Assembly: GCA_016841445.1 (NCBI GenBank)
Contig: JAENZD010000001.1
Coordinates: 248,001 to 312,000, forward strand
DNA: 64,000 nucleotides
Source of the DNA: Anaerolineaceae bacterium
Lineage (GTDB): Bacteria > Chloroflexota > Anaerolineae > Anaerolineales > Anaerolineaceae
Reading direction: 5' to 3'
A program made the translations under genes and the position numbers. Numbering within the stretch: the first letter of the stretch is position 1; each line of letters begins with the position of its first letter. The notes beneath the pieces are model-generated. The model saw only the letters and a program-made list of their open reading frames with translations. It had not been told where the DNA came from and ran no database searches. Positions 62,098 through 64,000 of the stretch are shown here, piece after piece.

Positions 62098-63213
62098 ATG
62101 AACACCCAAGCATACTCAACCTGGCTCGAAGTCGATTTGGGGGCTATCAAGCACAATATCAAATTAATTAAGAAAATGACCGGCACGAAATTGATGGCGG
62201 TCATCAAAGCTAACGGCTATGGCCATGGCGTGATGGCGGTGGCTAAAGCAGCTGAAGAAGCCGGTGCGGATTGGTTGGGGGTTGCCCGGATGGAAGAAGC
62301 GCTGAACCTTCGGAATGCCGGGATTGCCACTGAGATCATGGTGCTTGGCTATACTCCAGCCGTCCTTATCCCTGAGGCTGTTCAGCATCAAATACATGTC
62401 GCAATCTATGATATTGAAATGGCGCAGGCATATGCAGCATCCGCCAGAAATAGCGCTGGTGTCCTGAAGGCTCACTTAAAGGTTGAAACGGGGATGGGAC
62501 GTTTGGGTATGGATCCGGAATTAGCCCTCAATTTCTTGTCCAACCGCAAGAACCTCACCAATATCGAGATTGACGGGATTTTTACGCATTTTGCACGAGC
62601 TGACGAGCCAGTTATCGATAAAACCCGCGAGCAGCTGTGTATTTTCAATCACCTTTTGGGTGAATTACGTTCGCTGGGCTTATGTCCGGAAATGATCCAC
62701 GCAGCCAATTCGGCGGCTGTGATCAATTTCCCAGAGGCTTATTTTGATATGGTCAGGCCCGGGATCGCGATCTTTGGGTTGGATCCATCACCGGATACGC
62801 CTCTTTCCAGCTCATTTCGAAAAGCACTGACCTGGAAAGCCAGGCTGACCTCCGTTCGCACGCTGCCGCCTGGACATGGCGTAAGCTATGGTTCTGTGTA
62901 TGTGACCTCGAAAGAAGAACGGATAGGTGTGATCCCCGTCGGTTATGGTGACGGCTACCGCCGGGTTGATGGACAGCAGGTGCTGGTGGATGGCAGCTAT
63001 GTGGATGTGGTCGGACGGGTATGCATGGACCAGTGCATGCTGCAGCTCGATGATCTCCCGAATGCCCGACCGGGTGATGAGGTTGTTTTGCTGGGTGAAC
63101 AGGCTGGACAAGCCATAACGGCTGGTGATCTGGCTGAACGTTGGGGGACCTTGAATTACGAGGTGGTTTGCGGGCTGGCAGACCGGCTGCCAAGGGTTTA
63201 TTTTGAGTCATGA
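62098..63213 (+). CDS. alr: Alanine racemase
   Basis: PLP enzyme making D-alanine for peptidoglycan. The barrel domain has WLEVDLGAIKHN (about 8-19), the PLP Lys in AVIKANGYGHG (about 34-44) and GIFTHFARAD. The C-terminal domain has the second catalytic Tyr in GVSYGSVY (about 261-268) and GRVCMDQCML. Length is 371 from ATG 62098; ATG 62071 and TTG 62062 are in frame, and no candidate has a well-placed SD. The next gene overlaps by four bases. Confidence 0.96.
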   Translation: MNTQAYSTWLEVDLGAIKHNIKLIKKMTGTKLMAVIKANGYGHGVMAVAKAAEEAGADWLGVARMEEALNLRNAGIATEIMVLGYTPAVLIPEAVQHQIHVAIYDIEMAQAYAASARNSAGVLKAHLKVETGMGRLGMDPELALNFLSNRKNLTNIEIDGIFTHFARADEPVIDKTREQLCIFNHLLGELRSLGLCPEMIHAANSAAVINFPEAYFDMVRPGIAIFGLDPSPDTPLSSSFRKALTWKARLTSVRTLPPGHGVSYGSVYVTSKEERIGVIPVGYGDGYRRVDGQQVLVDGSYVDVVGRVCMDQCMLQLDDLPNARPGDEVVLLGEQAGQAITAGDLAERWGTLNYEVVCGLADRLPRVYFES

Positions 63214-63884
63214 CAGAGAACGGGGAAAAACGCCTGCGGGTTGAACTGCATGTGCACACGATTGGCTCTCACGACAGCTTAATGAAACCCCAGAAAATTC
63301 TGGATCGCTGCGATCGGTTAGGAATTGACCGGATTGCTGTGACGGATCATGATGTGATTTCCGTTGCGCTCGAGATGAAAGCCCTCGCACCGCACCGTGT
63401 GATCGTGGGAGAGGAAATTCAGACCAGCCAGGGCGAGATCATTGGATATTTCTTGACGGAACTTATTCCTGGGGGGCTTGATCCCATGGAAACCATTCAG
63501 CGGCTGCGTGCACAGGGCGCAGTGATCAACATTCCGCACCCGTTTGACGCCCTTCGTACACCTAATTTCACCCGAGCGCAAATAGAAGAAATTGCACCGC
63601 ATGTCGATGCCCTTGAGACGTTCAATGCTCGCTGCATCACCAATGTGCCTAATGAGAAGGCAAAAACATTTGCGCAAGCGAATGGCCTGCTGGAGACGGT
63701 GGGTTCCGATGCCCATTCACTCCTTGAATTGGGAAAAGCCAACCTGTTGATGCAGGATTTCTGGGATCCAGAGACGTTTTTGACTGCTTTAAAAGATGCC
63801 AAACAGATAACGAAAAAATCTTCTCCCCTTGTTCACTTTTCTTCAAGGTTCGCAAAATTTTATAAGAAGTTAGACCAGAGATAA
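63210..63884 (+). CDS. PHP-domain phosphoesterase
   Basis: 224 residues with PHP metal motifs: ELHVHTIGSHDSLM (about 11-24), IAVTDHDV (about 42-49), VGEEIQTSQGEIIGYFL, NIPHPFDAL and GSDAHSL near 169. The TrpH/RNase-AM-like group fits, so a phosphodiesterase or 3',5'-bisphosphate hydrolase is possible. Start ATG lies in the alr stop (ATGA), so the two are translationally coupled. The last 116 bases of the window show no gene. Confidence 0.88.
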   Translation: MTENGEKRLRVELHVHTIGSHDSLMKPQKILDRCDRLGIDRIAVTDHDVISVALEMKALAPHRVIVGEEIQTSQGEIIGYFLTELIPGGLDPMETIQRLRAQGAVINIPHPFDALRTPNFTRAQIEEIAPHVDALETFNARCITNVPNEKAKTFAQANGLLETVGSDAHSLLELGKANLLMQDFWDPETFLTALKDAKQITKKSSPLVHFSSRFAKFYKKLDQR

Positions 63885-64000
63885 GTTCTCAACCTTTGAT
63901 ACTAAATTTATCATTTCTCTTTTGCAAAGGGTCTTGCCATGGGATGAGGGATAGACAGAATCACTGGTTTGTGGAAAATCACCTTCGCATTTCAATATCC

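Overview
The window reads as a contiguous piece of a bacterial chromosome of moderate GC (roughly the high 40s percent by eye) with no insertion sequence, prophage or CRISPR array. The best fit is an anaerobic member of the Chloroflexota, class Anaerolineae. The hints are many lipoproteins with Thr/Pro-rich linkers after the lipobox, LysM-M23 envelope hydrolases in tandem, an archaeal-type ProRS, a K+-independent membrane pyrophosphatase, a type II pantothenate kinase and no outer-membrane assembly genes. This assignment is inference from gene style, not from a marker tree.

Layout. 1-8 kb (+): truB, ribF and an internally duplicated ThyX-like protein in one overlapping run, then a CPBP-family membrane protease, an unrecognised 254-residue protein with its own strong promoter, and the pyrophosphatase hppA. 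8-13 kb (-): a helical-repeat protein, proS, a LOG-family phosphoribohydrolase overlapping a MazG-like pyrophosphohydrolase, a methyltransferase, a DivIC/FtsB-like protein and tRNA-Leu(CAG). 13-16 kb: a ferric-reductase-like flavocytochrome with a 34-residue membrane peptide (+) converging on a pentaheme cytochrome (-). 16-23 kb: an envelope cluster of a polysaccharide deacetylase lipoprotein and three tandem LysM/lysozyme-like/M23 paralogues (+), converging through a strong terminator on a fourth, conventional LysM-M23 protein (-). 23-31 kb (-): a long co-directional run with an M1 peptidase lipoprotein, OsmC, a zinc ribbon, an anti-sigma factor, an ECF sigma factor, tsaD, an M24 peptidase, selA and a four-helix membrane protein.

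31-38 kb (+): pantothenate kinase II, then a SAM-I (S-box) riboswitch with a readable terminator and antiterminator, controlling metH and a homocysteine methyltransferase/methylenetetrahydrofolate reductase fusion. 38-43 kb (+): DUF3048 lipoprotein, phosphoesterase, DUF4349 lipoprotein, and an ArsR-like regulator with an operator-like palindrome next to its promoter, overlapping an MFS exporter. 43-48 kb (-): prfA-prmC-tsaC with a GH36 alpha-galactosidase at the end. 48-53 kb (+): histone-deacetylase-like protein, histidine phosphatase, GNAT, CNNM/CorC protein. 52-56 kb (-): ubiA, an RlmI-like methyltransferase, pncC and an MGDG-synthase-like glycosyltransferase broken by a one-base frameshift. 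56-64 kb: PatB-type lyase and YdcF (+), cold-shock protein with acidic tail, PBP-like lipoprotein, uppP and tgt (-), a nest of dispersed repeats, then alr and a PHP-domain protein (+).

Most of this is housekeeping: translation and tRNA modification (truB, proS, tsaC, tsaD, prfA, prmC, tgt), cofactor and one-carbon metabolism, and cell wall work (uppP, alr, LysM-M23 proteins). The least ordinary items are the split-motif ThyX duplication, the three LysM/lysozyme-like/M23 paralogues, the MazG-LOG pair, the flavocytochrome/peptide/pentaheme set, the frameshifted glycosyltransferase and two families of non-coding repeats.
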